Assembly (NCBI GenBank): GCA_031556065.1
Contig: JAVBTR010000061.1
Location: forward strand, 1-22,253
Direction: 5' to 3'
Length of the DNA stretch: 22,253 nt
Source: JAVBTR01 sp031556065
GTDB lineage: Bacteria > Bacillota > Clostridia > Christensenellales > Aristaeellaceae
In this document: positions 6,809-14,453 of the stretch, in pieces
Position numbering within the stretch: position 1 is the stretch's first letter
Layout: the number at the start of each line of letters is the position of its first letter
Notes under the pieces: generated by a model
The model's input: the letters and a program-made list of their open reading frames with translations, nothing else
Databases searched by the model: none
Told to the model about the DNA's origin: nothing
Translations under genes and position numbers: made by a program

Positions 6809-8089
6809 TTATCGAGACCAATCGTGCTTTCGTTCCTGCTTGCGCTGGGTTGTCGATTCTAGCAGTGCAGAGATTTGATCTACGCCAAGCACCTTGAATA
6901 GCTTTTCATAAGCTATCGCTTTGGAGATAGTATCCTCGTCTCTGTTTATTGCGTTTCGTACTTGTCGCTGCAACGAACCAACTTCGTAATCGTACTTTTT
7001 ATTTAAACGTTCCAGCTTGTCTGCCGCTTCTAAGTATCGGCAATATATGTCCTTTAGGACTTTCACGATCTTCTTCAAAAGTGGCATAGCTACGTGCTTG
7101 CGATAAGAACCAGCAGATTGCAAAAGCAATGGTTCTGGCAAAAGCTTTTCGGGGTCAGTCGAGTACTTTTCGGCAAGAGTTTCTACATTTTTCAATCGTG
7201 GAGCAATCCGCTTTAATTCATCTTGCACCTTTTCCTTTTCCTCATCGAGAAGATGGATTGATGTGGATAGATCTGTTTGCTGTATTTGCATGGAAGCTAA
7301 CCGCTGTTCTTCCTGCATGACCTTAAATTGTGTTACAGTCAGATGTTCTTCGGAGCTGCCACGTTCGCCTCGCTCTACATCGGTATATCCAGCGTTAACC
7401 ATGTACTGATGGAAATCATCTTGCAAAACGCTGTACGATTTGCGAAGCACAGGCTTACCGTTTTTAGTGAGAAGGATTTTTCCTTCTTCATCCGTGGCTG
7501 GTGCAGATGCCCATTTTTTGCTGCTGCTTACCTGCATCAATTTCTCTTTGACCGTGCCACGGAGTTGTTCATCCTTGCAGCGTTTTGACCAGAGTACCTG
7601 TTTTTCCACCACGGGGATATATACCACATGGAGATGATAGTGGTATATATCCTGACCGAGTGCTTCGCTCATTGCACGGTTGCGTTCATCTGCGTGCATA
7701 ACGGCGGAAAGAATGTACTGCTCACCGCCAACAATCTTGATGGCGCTTTGATAAGCTTCAGCATAAAAATCCTTTGCAAATTCGTAATCACCGTTGTTGT
7801 GGAAATAAGCGGAATTCACATCGAAAATCAATTCTCCGAAGTGGTTAGCATTGTCTTTCAGTCCACGGGTTGAGATGATTCTTTCCTGCTCCATCTGAGC
7901 AAACATCTCCTTGTATCCGGCAGAAGGGTCTTTGTAATGAATATTCATGGGGGTACGTTCCGGGATAATATCTTGATTGGTGTAGTTCTCTTTTTCGCGT
8001 TCATTATGCTTTTGGGCATTACCAATTTTACTATTGGTTAGGTTTGCGTTTCGCACGGTGGTGCGATTAACGCCGTCGTTTCTTGCCAT
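6809..8089 (-). CDS. MobV-family relaxase (Mob/Pre, TnpZ-like)
   Basis: This is a 426-residue plasmid mobilization/recombination protein. It nicks oriT and leads the single strand into the recipient through a helper conjugation system. Family signs are the N-terminal KHNEREKENY (about 27-36), LIFDVNSAYF, then HADE (132-135) and YHYHLHVVYIPV (149-160), the histidine cluster that binds the metal. The C-terminal part (about 250-400) is helical and charged, likely coiled coil. The frame is open up to 8293, but AAAGGAGG sits 6-7 nt before ATG 8089, and the extra stretch overlaps the oriT-like repeats, so 8089 is the true start. The 426-aa length is normal for the family. Confidence 0.92.
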   Translation of the reverse strand: MARNDGVNRTTVRNANLTNSKIGNAQKHNEREKENYTNQDIIPERTPMNIHYKDPSAGYKEMFAQMEQERIISTRGLKDNANHFGELIFDVNSAYFHNNGDYEFAKDFYAEAYQSAIKIVGGEQYILSAVMHADERNRAMSEALGQDIYHYHLHVVYIPVVEKQVLWSKRCKDEQLRGTVKEKLMQVSSSKKWASAPATDEEGKILLTKNGKPVLRKSYSVLQDDFHQYMVNAGYTDVERGERGSSEEHLTVTQFKVMQEEQRLASMQIQQTDLSTSIHLLDEEKEKVQDELKRIAPRLKNVETLAEKYSTDPEKLLPEPLLLQSAGSYRKHVAMPLLKKIVKVLKDIYCRYLEAADKLERLNKKYDYEVGSLQRQVRNAINRDEDTISKAIAYEKLFKVLGVDQISALLESTTQRKQERKHDWSR

Positions 8090-8120
8090 GGAAGCCTCCT
8101 TTGTATGTTGGAGTAAAACC

Positions 8121-8195
8121 GGGGCACGGCACTTTTTCAAAGTGTAATAACCCACTATGACACTTTCATCCCTGCGGGCTGCAAAGTGCCGTGGG
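8121..8195. other. Candidate origin of transfer (oriT)
   Basis: A nested inverted repeat lies just upstream of the relaxase start: outer arms CACGGCACTTT (8125-8135) / AAAGTGCCGTG (8183-8193), inner arms AAAGTG (8139-8144) / CACTTT (8161-8166). The minus strand reads AGTGTCATAGTGGGTTATTA between the inner arms. This resembles the pMV158-type MobV nick region (TAGTGTG/TTA), so the nick may be at TAGTGGG/TTA near 8150. The position beside mobV supports this. Confidence 0.7.
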
Positions 8196-8289
8196 CTCTC
8201 CGAGGGAGAACGCCTGCACCCAAGAATCACTCCTTGTTTGCAGAGTACAGGAGCGTGACACGCTCCTGTTTTACGCAGCGAAGGACAAT

Positions 8290-8523
8290 TCACCAGCGGA
8301 AATCTTTCGAGATTTCTGCGCTGTCGAGGTACTTCTGCCGAGCCTCCTCACGAGCCGTTTCGTCCGAATTGATTTTGTAATCCGAATAGTATTGATGGCG
8401 AAAAATCGCATCCATCTTATCCATCAATCCTTTTTTGATCTTCTCATCGGAATCCCGATGTTCTAAAATGTGATATATCACTAAATCATAGAACAAATCT
8501 TCTTGAATCTTTATCTGCTTCAT
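8290..8523 (-). CDS. Small conserved mobile-element protein (77 aa)
   Basis: The start ATG at 8523 has AAAGGA 6 nt upstream; the frame's longer form up to 8607 would translate the GTGACGCT repeats and is unlikely. The protein is acidic and helical: KIQEDLFYDLVIYHILEH, KGLMDKMDAIFRHQYYSDYK, ending EISKDFRW. I recall similar small proteins with the FRW end between replication and mobilization genes of Clostridial elements, but know no function. It lies between the ATPase and the relaxase genes, so a role in replication or the relaxosome is possible. Confidence 0.7.
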   Translation of the reverse strand: MKQIKIQEDLFYDLVIYHILEHRDSDEKIKKGLMDKMDAIFRHQYYSDYKINSDETAREEARQKYLDSAEISKDFRW

Positions 8524-8535
8524 ATCGTCCTTTCT

Positions 8536-8607
8536 GTGACGCTTGTGACGCTCGTGACGCTGATTTGGGGTATGGAAAAGAGCGTCACAAGCGTCACCCA
8601 GCGTCAC
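8536..8607. repeat. Three direct plus three inverted GTGACGCT repeats (iteron-like hairpin)
   Basis: GTGACGCT occurs at 8536, 8545 and 8554 (9-bp period), and its complement AGCGTCAC at 8581, 8590 and 8600. The two sets can fold into a perfect 17-bp stem. The last copy covers the stop codon of the RepA-like gene. Candidate uses are ATPase or replication-protein binding sites (origin of the excised circle), or an RNA hairpin that tunes expression of downstream genes. Confidence 0.75.
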
Positions 8608-9713
8608 GATACCGTTTTAGCTAGTGTGAAAACGATATACCGCTCGGTTCTGTTTCTGCCGTTTTCGTAGGTGATGCCGTATTCGTTGAACAGGCGATCC
8701 ACATTGGCATTTAGGTGCTTGGTCAGATGATGCGGAAGGCGTTCTTCGCCTTCTAGCTGTGCAAGTAAATCGGACGATGTGCCATGCCATGTAGGCGTGA
8801 TAGGCGTAAGCAGCTTTGAAATAGCTTCCAGCAATGGATCGGGCGGTTTCTTCCACACTTCCGTTTCGGCTTTGATGAAATTCCAAACGCAATGCTCATG
8901 GTCAAATTCAAGAGATAGCTCTTGCTCCTGCTGATCCCGTCCGGTAACGCTTAATGTGGCTTTCTTCTCGGTGCGCTTTTTCTTTTTCAGAGTGAACGCT
9001 GCATCCACGGCACCCAATAACCCGTTGGTACCGGATACCATTTCAAAGCTGTCCTCAGCCTCCATTTTGCGTGTGTGGTGAACAATCAATATGCACAAAT
9101 TATGCTTGTCAGTAAAATCTTTGAAGGGTTTAATGGTGTCATAGTCACTACCATAACCGTATTTGTCTACGCCGATTTCACGTACCTTTTGAAGCGTATC
9201 AATGATAATCAGCTTTGTGGTAGGGTGTTCCTTAACGAATTCCTCCAACTGGCTGGCCAAACCGCCAACAAGGGATTTTGACTGCGTGGCAAAGTGCAAG
9301 TGCACCGTGTCCTCCGTGCCGAACATCATGTACAATCGCTTCTGGATGCGTGCGTAATCGTCCTCTAGGGCGAGGTATAACACCTCACCCTGATGGACAG
9401 GGTAATCCCACAAGGGCGTTCCTGTGGCGATATGGTAGCTTAACTGAGCCATGAAGAAGGATTTGCCGATCTTGGGTGCACCCACAAACAGATAAGTGCC
9501 TGCATGGAGTAGATTATCAATGATGACGGTTTTGGGTGGGTAGGTGGTGTCGTAAAGCTCCGTCATGGAGATTGTGCGCAGACTTCCATTTTTCTGATTG
9601 ATGTTCGCGGCTTCTTTTGGTATAATAGCAGTGGTTTTAGTGCCATGTGACTGCTCCCCGTCTGCGTCAACAGATGGAATCGGAGTGGTCATTTTTTTAT
9701 CTTTCGTAGGCAT
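8604..9713 (-). CDS. RepA-like AAA ATPase (hexameric helicase/primase-type)
   Basis: The 369-residue protein belongs to the AAA_25/RepA class of replicative ATPases. Walker A is GAPKIGKS (78-85), Walker B LIIIDT (168-173), followed by a VHHTRK sensor stretch (211-216). The C-terminal 100 residues are basic and may form a winged helix (LTPITPTWHGTSSDLLAQLEG...). Start at 9713: AAAGGAG is 8 nt upstream, and the start overlaps the end of the MobC-like gene by 17 nt, showing coupling. Proteins of this class are found in plasmids and integrative elements and probably unwind the excised circle for replication. The GTGACGCT array at its 3' end may be the site it serves (inference). Confidence 0.85.
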   Translation of the reverse strand: MPTKDKKMTTPIPSVDADGEQSHGTKTTAIIPKEAANINQKNGSLRTISMTELYDTTYPPKTVIIDNLLHAGTYLFVGAPKIGKSFFMAQLSYHIATGTPLWDYPVHQGEVLYLALEDDYARIQKRLYMMFGTEDTVHLHFATQSKSLVGGLASQLEEFVKEHPTTKLIIIDTLQKVREIGVDKYGYGSDYDTIKPFKDFTDKHNLCILIVHHTRKMEAEDSFEMVSGTNGLLGAVDAAFTLKKKKRTEKKATLSVTGRDQQEQELSLEFDHEHCVWNFIKAETEVWKKPPDPLLEAISKLLTPITPTWHGTSSDLLAQLEGEERLPHHLTKHLNANVDRLFNEYGITYENGRNRTERYIVFTLAKTVS

Positions 9714-10035
9714 CGTGTTTCTCCTTTGGGGTTGTGATTTTGATAAACTGCTCCACCAATGCGATACAATCCGTAAGCAGCTCCTGCACCTGCGGGTCAT
9801 CGGTTTTCAAGCCTATGATGGTTTCATGCAGCCGTTTGATTTCAAGGCTAAGACGGTCGCTCTGGTACTTGCCTGCGACAATCTCAATGTGCTGATGCAA
9901 TAGCGACTGGATGAAGAACTGCCCTCTAGGAAGCCCACAAACGGCAACACGGGCTTCCAGCTCTCTACGCTCGTCATAAGTCATCCAGAAGCAGACAGTG
10001 CGGTTTCTGTTGCGATAATGGGCTAATCCGCTCAT
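9697..10035 (-). CDS. MobC-like relaxosome accessory protein
   Basis: The 112-residue protein begins with a short strand and two helices (RNRTVCFWMTYDERRELEARVAVCGLPRGQF), the ribbon-helix-helix pattern of MobC-type mobilization proteins, followed by a coiled-coil-like half. It likely binds oriT DNA and helps the relaxase. The start ATG directly follows the integrase stop (TAAATG), and its ribosome-binding site GGAGG lies in the last integrase codons. Integration and mobilization genes are thus translated together. Confidence 0.75.
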   Translation of the reverse strand: MSGLAHYRNRNRTVCFWMTYDERRELEARVAVCGLPRGQFFIQSLLHQHIEIVAGKYQSDRLSLEIKRLHETIIGLKTDDPQVQELLTDCIALVEQFIKITTPKEKHDAYER

Positions 10036-11100
10036 TTATAAATCCTCCTTGTATACGTTTTCTAGCCTGTTGGCTAATGCAGCTTGCTTGTTGGGATATA
10101 GATGCGAGTAGGTGTTCAATGTGGTCTCGATTTTTTCATGCCCTAATCGTTCGGCAATCTCCAATGGGGAGAAGCCCATTTCCACAAGTAGGCTGGCATG
10201 GGAATGCCGCAGGTCATGCAGACGAATACGCTTTACCCCACTGGCACCAATACCACGTTGCATTTCATGGGTGAAGAAGTACTTGGTGTAGGGAAACAGG
10301 CGATCCTTGCCTTCAAGCCCATAGAGACTGCTCGTGTACTCCTTAAGGTCTTGAACAAGGAACGGAGGAATGGCAATGGTGCGGATGCTCTTGGGTGTCT
10401 TGGGGGCTGTGATAACATCCCTGTCACTAAGGCGTTGATATGATTTGGAAACGGATAGGGTTTGCTTCTCAAAATCAATATCTTCCGAGGTTAGTGCCAG
10501 CAGCTCCCCAATGCGAATCCCTGTCCAATAAAGAATCATAAATCCTGCATATGCTGCATGTTTGTCCATAATGCTATCGCAAAACACATTGAACTCCTCC
10601 TTTGTCCAGAAGTTCATTTCATCGGCGTTCTTCTTGCCCATACTTCCTGCCTTGGTGCAAGGATTGCTACGCAGGTCATAATACTTCACAGCGTAATTGA
10701 ACACAGAACTCAACTGACTATGAACGTTGCGTAGATAAGTGGGTGAATAATCCTTGCGGATTAGTTTGTTCTGCCATGCCCGGATATCCGTTGCTTTGAT
10801 TTCATCCATCCGCTTTTTCTTGAAATACGGTAGAATATGCGTATTGAAAACATTGATCTTAGTACGCATAGTGTGTTCTCTGAGGCGATTTTCCATATCA
10901 TCGATATACAGTGCAAGGAAGTCCTCAAAGCTCATATTTATATCTGTGCTTTTTACAAGCATGAAATTGCGCAGCCATTCTTCTGCTTCCCGCTTTGTTG
11001 TAAAGCCTCGCTTGGTGGACTTTATTCTTTTCCCTTGCCAATCGGTGAAACGATACTGGATTAACCATTTACCTGTTTTGGGATCCCTTTCTGCTTTCAT
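10036..11100 (-). CDS. int: Tyrosine integrase
   Basis: This 354-residue lambda/Tn916-type integrase cuts and joins att DNA. An arm-binding region covers about 1-50 (RFTDWQGKRIKSTKRGFTTK), a SAM-like core-binding domain about 55-150, and the catalytic domain 165-350. The expected residues are present: Arg196 (TGIRIGE), Lys in the APKTPKS hairpin, His295 and Arg298 (HDLRH), His321 (LGHEKI) and Tyr331 (NTYSHLY). It is full-length and looks active. The first ATG (11106) lies too close to GGAGGG; ATG 11100 has the right spacing. It follows the xis-like gene by 12 nt. It presumably recombines the TATTCCCACTC core at guaA and binds the ACTCAATTT repeats. Confidence 0.93.
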   Translation of the reverse strand: MKAERDPKTGKWLIQYRFTDWQGKRIKSTKRGFTTKREAEEWLRNFMLVKSTDINMSFEDFLALYIDDMENRLREHTMRTKINVFNTHILPYFKKKRMDEIKATDIRAWQNKLIRKDYSPTYLRNVHSQLSSVFNYAVKYYDLRSNPCTKAGSMGKKNADEMNFWTKEEFNVFCDSIMDKHAAYAGFMILYWTGIRIGELLALTSEDIDFEKQTLSVSKSYQRLSDRDVITAPKTPKSIRTIAIPPFLVQDLKEYTSSLYGLEGKDRLFPYTKYFFTHEMQRGIGASGVKRIRLHDLRHSHASLLVEMGFSPLEIAERLGHEKIETTLNTYSHLYPNKQAALANRLENVYKEDL

Positions 11101-11112
11101 GTGCATCCCTCC

Positions 11113-11301
11113 TTAAGCACTAAATCCGAACCAACGCTTTTCAAAATAGCGTCGGGGGACTTTGCCTGCAATGATGAGAAACCCATCCTTCTCCAGCTCT
11201 TGGTTGAGCTTTCGGATGATTTTGTATGCCTGCCCATTGGAGATGCCCAGCATACCTGCGAGTTCATTCGCAGTAATGTAAAGTGTTGAACCATTTGTCA
11301 T
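11113..11301 (-). CDS. xis: Excisionase-like HTH protein
   Basis: This 62-residue protein has a single helix-turn-helix (ITANELAGMLGISNGQAYKIIRKLNQELE) and a basic tail (GKVPRRYFEKRWFGF), as in small Xis proteins next to Tn916/ICEBs1-type integrases. It likely bends attL and attR DNA and favours excision. ATG 11301 has GGAGG 8 nt upstream. It is the first gene of the leftward operon, directly after the operator-covered promoter. Confidence 0.82.
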   Translation of the reverse strand: MTNGSTLYITANELAGMLGISNGQAYKIIRKLNQELEKDGFLIIAGKVPRRYFEKRWFGFSA

Positions 11302-11324
11302 AGGATTACCTCCGTTTTATATTA

Positions 11325-11438
11325 TGTAGCGAGATGGCTACAATTCTATTATATGTTGCGAGGTCGCTACTGTCAACCCTCTTTTTTATTTATGGCATAT
11401 TTTTTTGCTACGTGCTATAATGTAGCCATCTCGTTACA
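11325..11438. promoter_or_regulatory. Divergent control region with three 18-bp operators
   Basis: Three related dyads are seen: TGTAGCGAGATGGCTACA (11325-11342), TGTTGCGAGGTCGCTACT (11354-11371) and TGTAGCCATCTCGTTACA (11421-11438). The leftward promoter is TTGACA (11376-11371), a 17-nt spacer, TATAAT (11353-11348); operator 2 fills its spacer and operator 1 covers the start point. The rightward -10 TATAAT (11416-11421) touches operator 3. This predicts that the Xre protein represses both the transfer operon and itself. Confidence 0.85.
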
Positions 11439-11452
11439 CGGAGGGTTGAAAA

Positions 11453-12046
11453 ATGAACACCAGCGAGAAGATCAAATATTGCAGGAAACAGCTTGGGATT
11501 ACGCAGGATAAGCTTGCAGCGCTTACGGGCATCCACCCCGTTTCCATCCGCAAATATGAAACAAACAAAATGCAGCCACAACCTGCTCAACTAGAGCGGA
11601 TTGCAGCTGCTTTGGGTGTCAGCTATAATGCTTTGAACGGCGCAGACCACGCCGGTATGCGCCTCGAAACCATTGGCGATTTAATGGGTGTTCTGATGGT
11701 GCTAACCAACTCTGGCATCCTTCAAATCACTGGAGAACGCAAGGCTGACCGTATGCTGGATGAGGATACCGTTTCCATTTCCTTTAATCCTGTTTTGTCT
11801 TCATACCTTTCGCTTGAAGCCAAGGGCGGCAAGCGAAGCCTTGAAGATGTGTTGCTCTACGTGAAGAGCCATTTTGTGTTTCGTGATTTATTGATTTGGG
11901 AAAAGATGAATTTCCTGTATGCAAGCGCAGTCCAATCGGCCAAAGACCATCCCAGCGAAGCAGCACAAAAGGCTGTTAAAGAAATAGAAGATACTAAAGA
12001 AATGGTGGAATTGCAACTGCAAAAGTCACAGCTTTCGCTTGTGTGA
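11453..12046 (+). CDS. Xre-family repressor of the element
   Basis: The 197-residue regulator has an N-terminal HTH_3 (CRKQLGITQDKLAALTGIHPVSIRKYE, about 11-37) and a roughly 135-residue C-terminal region (LETIGDLMGVLMVLTNSGILQI...) of unknown fold that may sense a signal or form dimers. CGGAGGG lies 8 nt before the ATG. It is transcribed away from xis-int, and the dyads between them fit an autorepressor and lysogeny-like switch. There is no peptidase (LexA-type) motif, so release is probably not by RecA-driven self-cleavage. Confidence 0.85.
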   Translation: MNTSEKIKYCRKQLGITQDKLAALTGIHPVSIRKYETNKMQPQPAQLERIAAALGVSYNALNGADHAGMRLETIGDLMGVLMVLTNSGILQITGERKADRMLDEDTVSISFNPVLSSYLSLEAKGGKRSLEDVLLYVKSHFVFRDLLIWEKMNFLYASAVQSAKDHPSEAAQKAVKEIEDTKEMVELQLQKSQLSLV

Positions 12047-12103
12047 CTAAAGGCATTCGCATTATAAACCAGATTAGGGGCATAGACAGAAAAAACATAA
12101 TAC

Positions 12104-12132
12104 TTGAACGCACACCCTGTATATGGTAAAAT
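12104..12132 (+). promoter_or_regulatory. Promoter of the secreted-protein gene
   Basis: TTGAAC (12104-12109), a 17-nt spacer and TAAAAT (12127-12132). The transcript would start near 12139. Confidence 0.65.
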
Positions 12133-12174
12133 CCGCACATAGGGAATATGCTTAAGAGGAGCGTTCAAGATTAT

Positions 12175-13512
12175 ATGAAAACTAAATTGATAAGGCTAAT
12201 TCTATCCGTTTTTCTTGTGTGTTTGATTATTTATCCTGCTATTGCGGAGGATACTTTATCTTTTGATGCATATCAAATAGAAAATCTTGATGGATTCAGT
12301 TGGAAAGATGAGGAAGGCTGGATATACGAAAAGTTTATAGGCTGGGATTATGGAACACTTGATATTGATTTATATCTGTATATATGGGACTCCTATTCAA
12401 GTCAGCCGCTATGTGTTATCATGGATAGTATTTGCGGCAGTGCGGAGCAAATTGAGTTTTATACAACAGAAAACACTTACTCATATGCATTAAAGCATAG
12501 TGGTGGCAGTTCTTTCTTATTCTTTGGTGAAAATGGTGAACAGTTTTTTAGAGAGATTTTGGCACTTGACGAAGTAAGATTTAAAATTGCTTATAAAGAC
12601 TTTGTATTTACCCACACAATGTCTGGCGAGTGGTATGAGACGGTGCTTAAAACATTTGCGCAAACTGTTGTTGAAAATAATATATACAGTTATTTGACAA
12701 AGGAAGATTTTGACATAGCTCAGAATAATTCGCCTATGGTTGTCACGCCACGTTTTTATTCGAGTGCAAAGGAACCGCAGACTACAGATGAAACCATTTC
12801 ATTCTTGGATGTGCAGTGGCGGTGCTCACCCGATGACTTTCTCATAAAAATGGATCAGCAAGGATTGAAGTACGATAAAAAGATGACCTCTGAAGGAAAC
12901 ATACAACAAGTTCCAGAGCTTTATGGCAATAGTTCCAGCTCATACGGTAGTTATTATTTGGATACTATTATTAATCGAAGTATATGTAATAATGTAATCA
13001 CGCGATGCTTGGAGTTAAACAAAAAGGCAGATGCTACAAATCTTTTGTCGGTTGCAGGTTATGATGTCGATACTATTACCGCAAGGTTCTATATGGATAA
13101 CGATGGTACCTTTCATTGCTACGAGGCTGCATATAGTTGGGAGGATTATGATTGGTTATCTTCCAATCTTTCAATTCAAAGTAATATGCGTAATGGGAAT
13201 ACATATGAGCAACAATACGCAGATCTGGTGACTAAGTTAACAAATGTGTATGGGAAACCATATAGCTACACATTCTCAGATAATACCGTTACAAAAAGAT
13301 ATTACAATTATTCTGTTTGGCTTGGCGAAAATAGCACTGCTGTTTTCTTAGAATATAACCACAGCGTAATATCGAAAAGTTCACAGCATGATAGCATTAC
13401 CATATGCTATGGTCTTACTGATACCAAAGGTATTTTTGATGATCTACAAAGAACATTTGATTCGTCAAATCCTGCGCCAGCTCCTACCCCGCTTAATGTA
13501 AACGGACTATAA
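12175..13512 (+). CDS. Large secreted protein of unknown function
   Basis: The protein has 445 residues with a clear signal peptide: MKTK, a hydrophobic core (LIRLILSVFLVCLIIYP), then AIA as cleavage site before EDTLSFD. The mature part is rich in Tyr, Ser and Asp and has no membrane helix. A Pro-rich tail (PAPAPTPLNVNG) ends it. It is not recognised. ATG 12175 is chosen because it gives a normal signal peptide and a 36-nt leader with GAGGAG; an upstream in-frame ATG (12148) is only 9 nt from the predicted transcript start. The gene is followed after 34 nt by the RES gene, so the two may form one transcript. It is cargo of the element. Confidence 0.75.
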   Translation: MKTKLIRLILSVFLVCLIIYPAIAEDTLSFDAYQIENLDGFSWKDEEGWIYEKFIGWDYGTLDIDLYLYIWDSYSSQPLCVIMDSICGSAEQIEFYTTENTYSYALKHSGGSSFLFFGENGEQFFREILALDEVRFKIAYKDFVFTHTMSGEWYETVLKTFAQTVVENNIYSYLTKEDFDIAQNNSPMVVTPRFYSSAKEPQTTDETISFLDVQWRCSPDDFLIKMDQQGLKYDKKMTSEGNIQQVPELYGNSSSSYGSYYLDTIINRSICNNVITRCLELNKKADATNLLSVAGYDVDTITARFYMDNDGTFHCYEAAYSWEDYDWLSSNLSIQSNMRNGNTYEQQYADLVTKLTNVYGKPYSYTFSDNTVTKRYYNYSVWLGENSTAVFLEYNHSVISKSSQHDSITICYGLTDTKGIFDDLQRTFDSSNPAPAPTPLNVNGL

Positions 13513-13546
13513 TACTCCGCTAAAGATAAACATGAAAGGAAAAAAC

Positions 13547-14431
13547 ATGGATATTAACAAAGATGAACTACAGCAAAGAACAGCACATTTTTACAATGCT
13601 CCCAACGCAAGCGGTGTATGGGTCGAATTTGAAAACAATATTCGATATAAAAACCGTCTTGATGCACCTGATGAAATAATCGAGTTTTTGGAAGACATAG
13701 CCCGATTTGAAGAATCCATAAACGAAGGAGAGGTTCTGTATAGAGCGAGGGTGGTTGACGCCAACAATTATAGTAAAATGAATATCGACAAGGGAGACGA
13801 AGAAAAAAGCGGACTTAGCGGATTGGGCGTGTCAGAAAGTGGAGCTGCTCCAGATGGAAGCGCAAGCCCAGGTAGAGCCAATCCTATCGGGATTAGCTAT
13901 TTGTATTTGGCAAATGCTCCGGAAACTGCTTGTGCTGAGGTTTCGCCAACATTGACAGAGCTAATTTCTGTTATGCGGTTTCAGCTCAACAGGACGGTTA
14001 ATATCATTAACTTAAATAAAAATAGCACTTCGGCTTTAAGTGAAACGGAAGTAGTTTTTCTTAAAAAAACCATGCAAGTTTTTATGGAGCCTAAAAGTCG
14101 GCAAGACGATGTACAATACGCACCATCTCAATTCATCGCACAATATATACAGAAAAAAGGCTATGATGGCATCAAGTACATACCTTCACATGATACAGTC
14201 TCAGGCACAGACAAATATTCTCTTGTCCTTTTTGATCCTACAGCAGCCTCGTGCAAGGATGAAGTGGGTGAAGTATACAGACTGATCCATACAATACATA
14301 CGTTTCAAAACATATCTCTATATGATCAAGAACCAGTAAAAACTATACGTGGGCATGAAAAGCTAGACAGACATGCAATAGATATTATTACGGTAAATTT
14401 GCAAGTACACTTAACGAAGAATAAAAAGTGA
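13547..14431 (+). CDS. RES-domain protein (putative NAD-degrading toxin)
   Basis: The 294-residue protein carries a RES domain at about 62-235: LYRARV (Arg66), GRANPIGISYLYLANAPETACAEV (110-132, with Glu131), YAPSQFIAQYI (191-201, with Ser194) and KGYDGIKY. Arg, Glu and Ser are the residues that name the family. Characterised RES toxins break down NAD+ and are paired with an Xre-type antitoxin. Here the N-terminal 60 residues and the C-terminal 60 extend beyond the common short form, and no antitoxin-like gene lies beside it; the neighbour is a secreted protein. AAAGGA precedes ATG 13547. It is the last gene before the guaA end, a usual cargo place. It could be an abortive-infection or element-maintenance factor. 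Confidence 0.85.
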   Translation: MDINKDELQQRTAHFYNAPNASGVWVEFENNIRYKNRLDAPDEIIEFLEDIARFEESINEGEVLYRARVVDANNYSKMNIDKGDEEKSGLSGLGVSESGAAPDGSASPGRANPIGISYLYLANAPETACAEVSPTLTELISVMRFQLNRTVNIINLNKNSTSALSETEVVFLKKTMQVFMEPKSRQDDVQYAPSQFIAQYIQKKGYDGIKYIPSHDTVSGTDKYSLVLFDPTAASCKDEVGEVYRLIHTIHTFQNISLYDQEPVKTIRGHEKLDRHAIDIITVNLQVHLTKNKK

Positions 14432-14447
14432 ACTCAATTTGCACTCA
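14432..14447 (+). repeat. Arm-type repeat, right end of element (copy 3)
   Basis: ACTCAATTTGCACTCA directly follows the RES stop codon and ends 60 nt before the right core. It is in the same orientation as copies 1 and 2 and is a probable integrase arm site. Confidence 0.65.
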
Positions 14448-14453
14448 ACCGAT

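Noticed and set aside
8090..8293. A 68-residue N-terminal extension of the relaxase
   Set aside because: The AAAGGAGG site precedes the internal ATG at 8089, and the extension would be translated from oriT-like repeats.
10754..11116. A 120-aa plus-strand frame inside the integrase gene
   Set aside because: It is a shadow of the integrase N-terminal half with no start signal.
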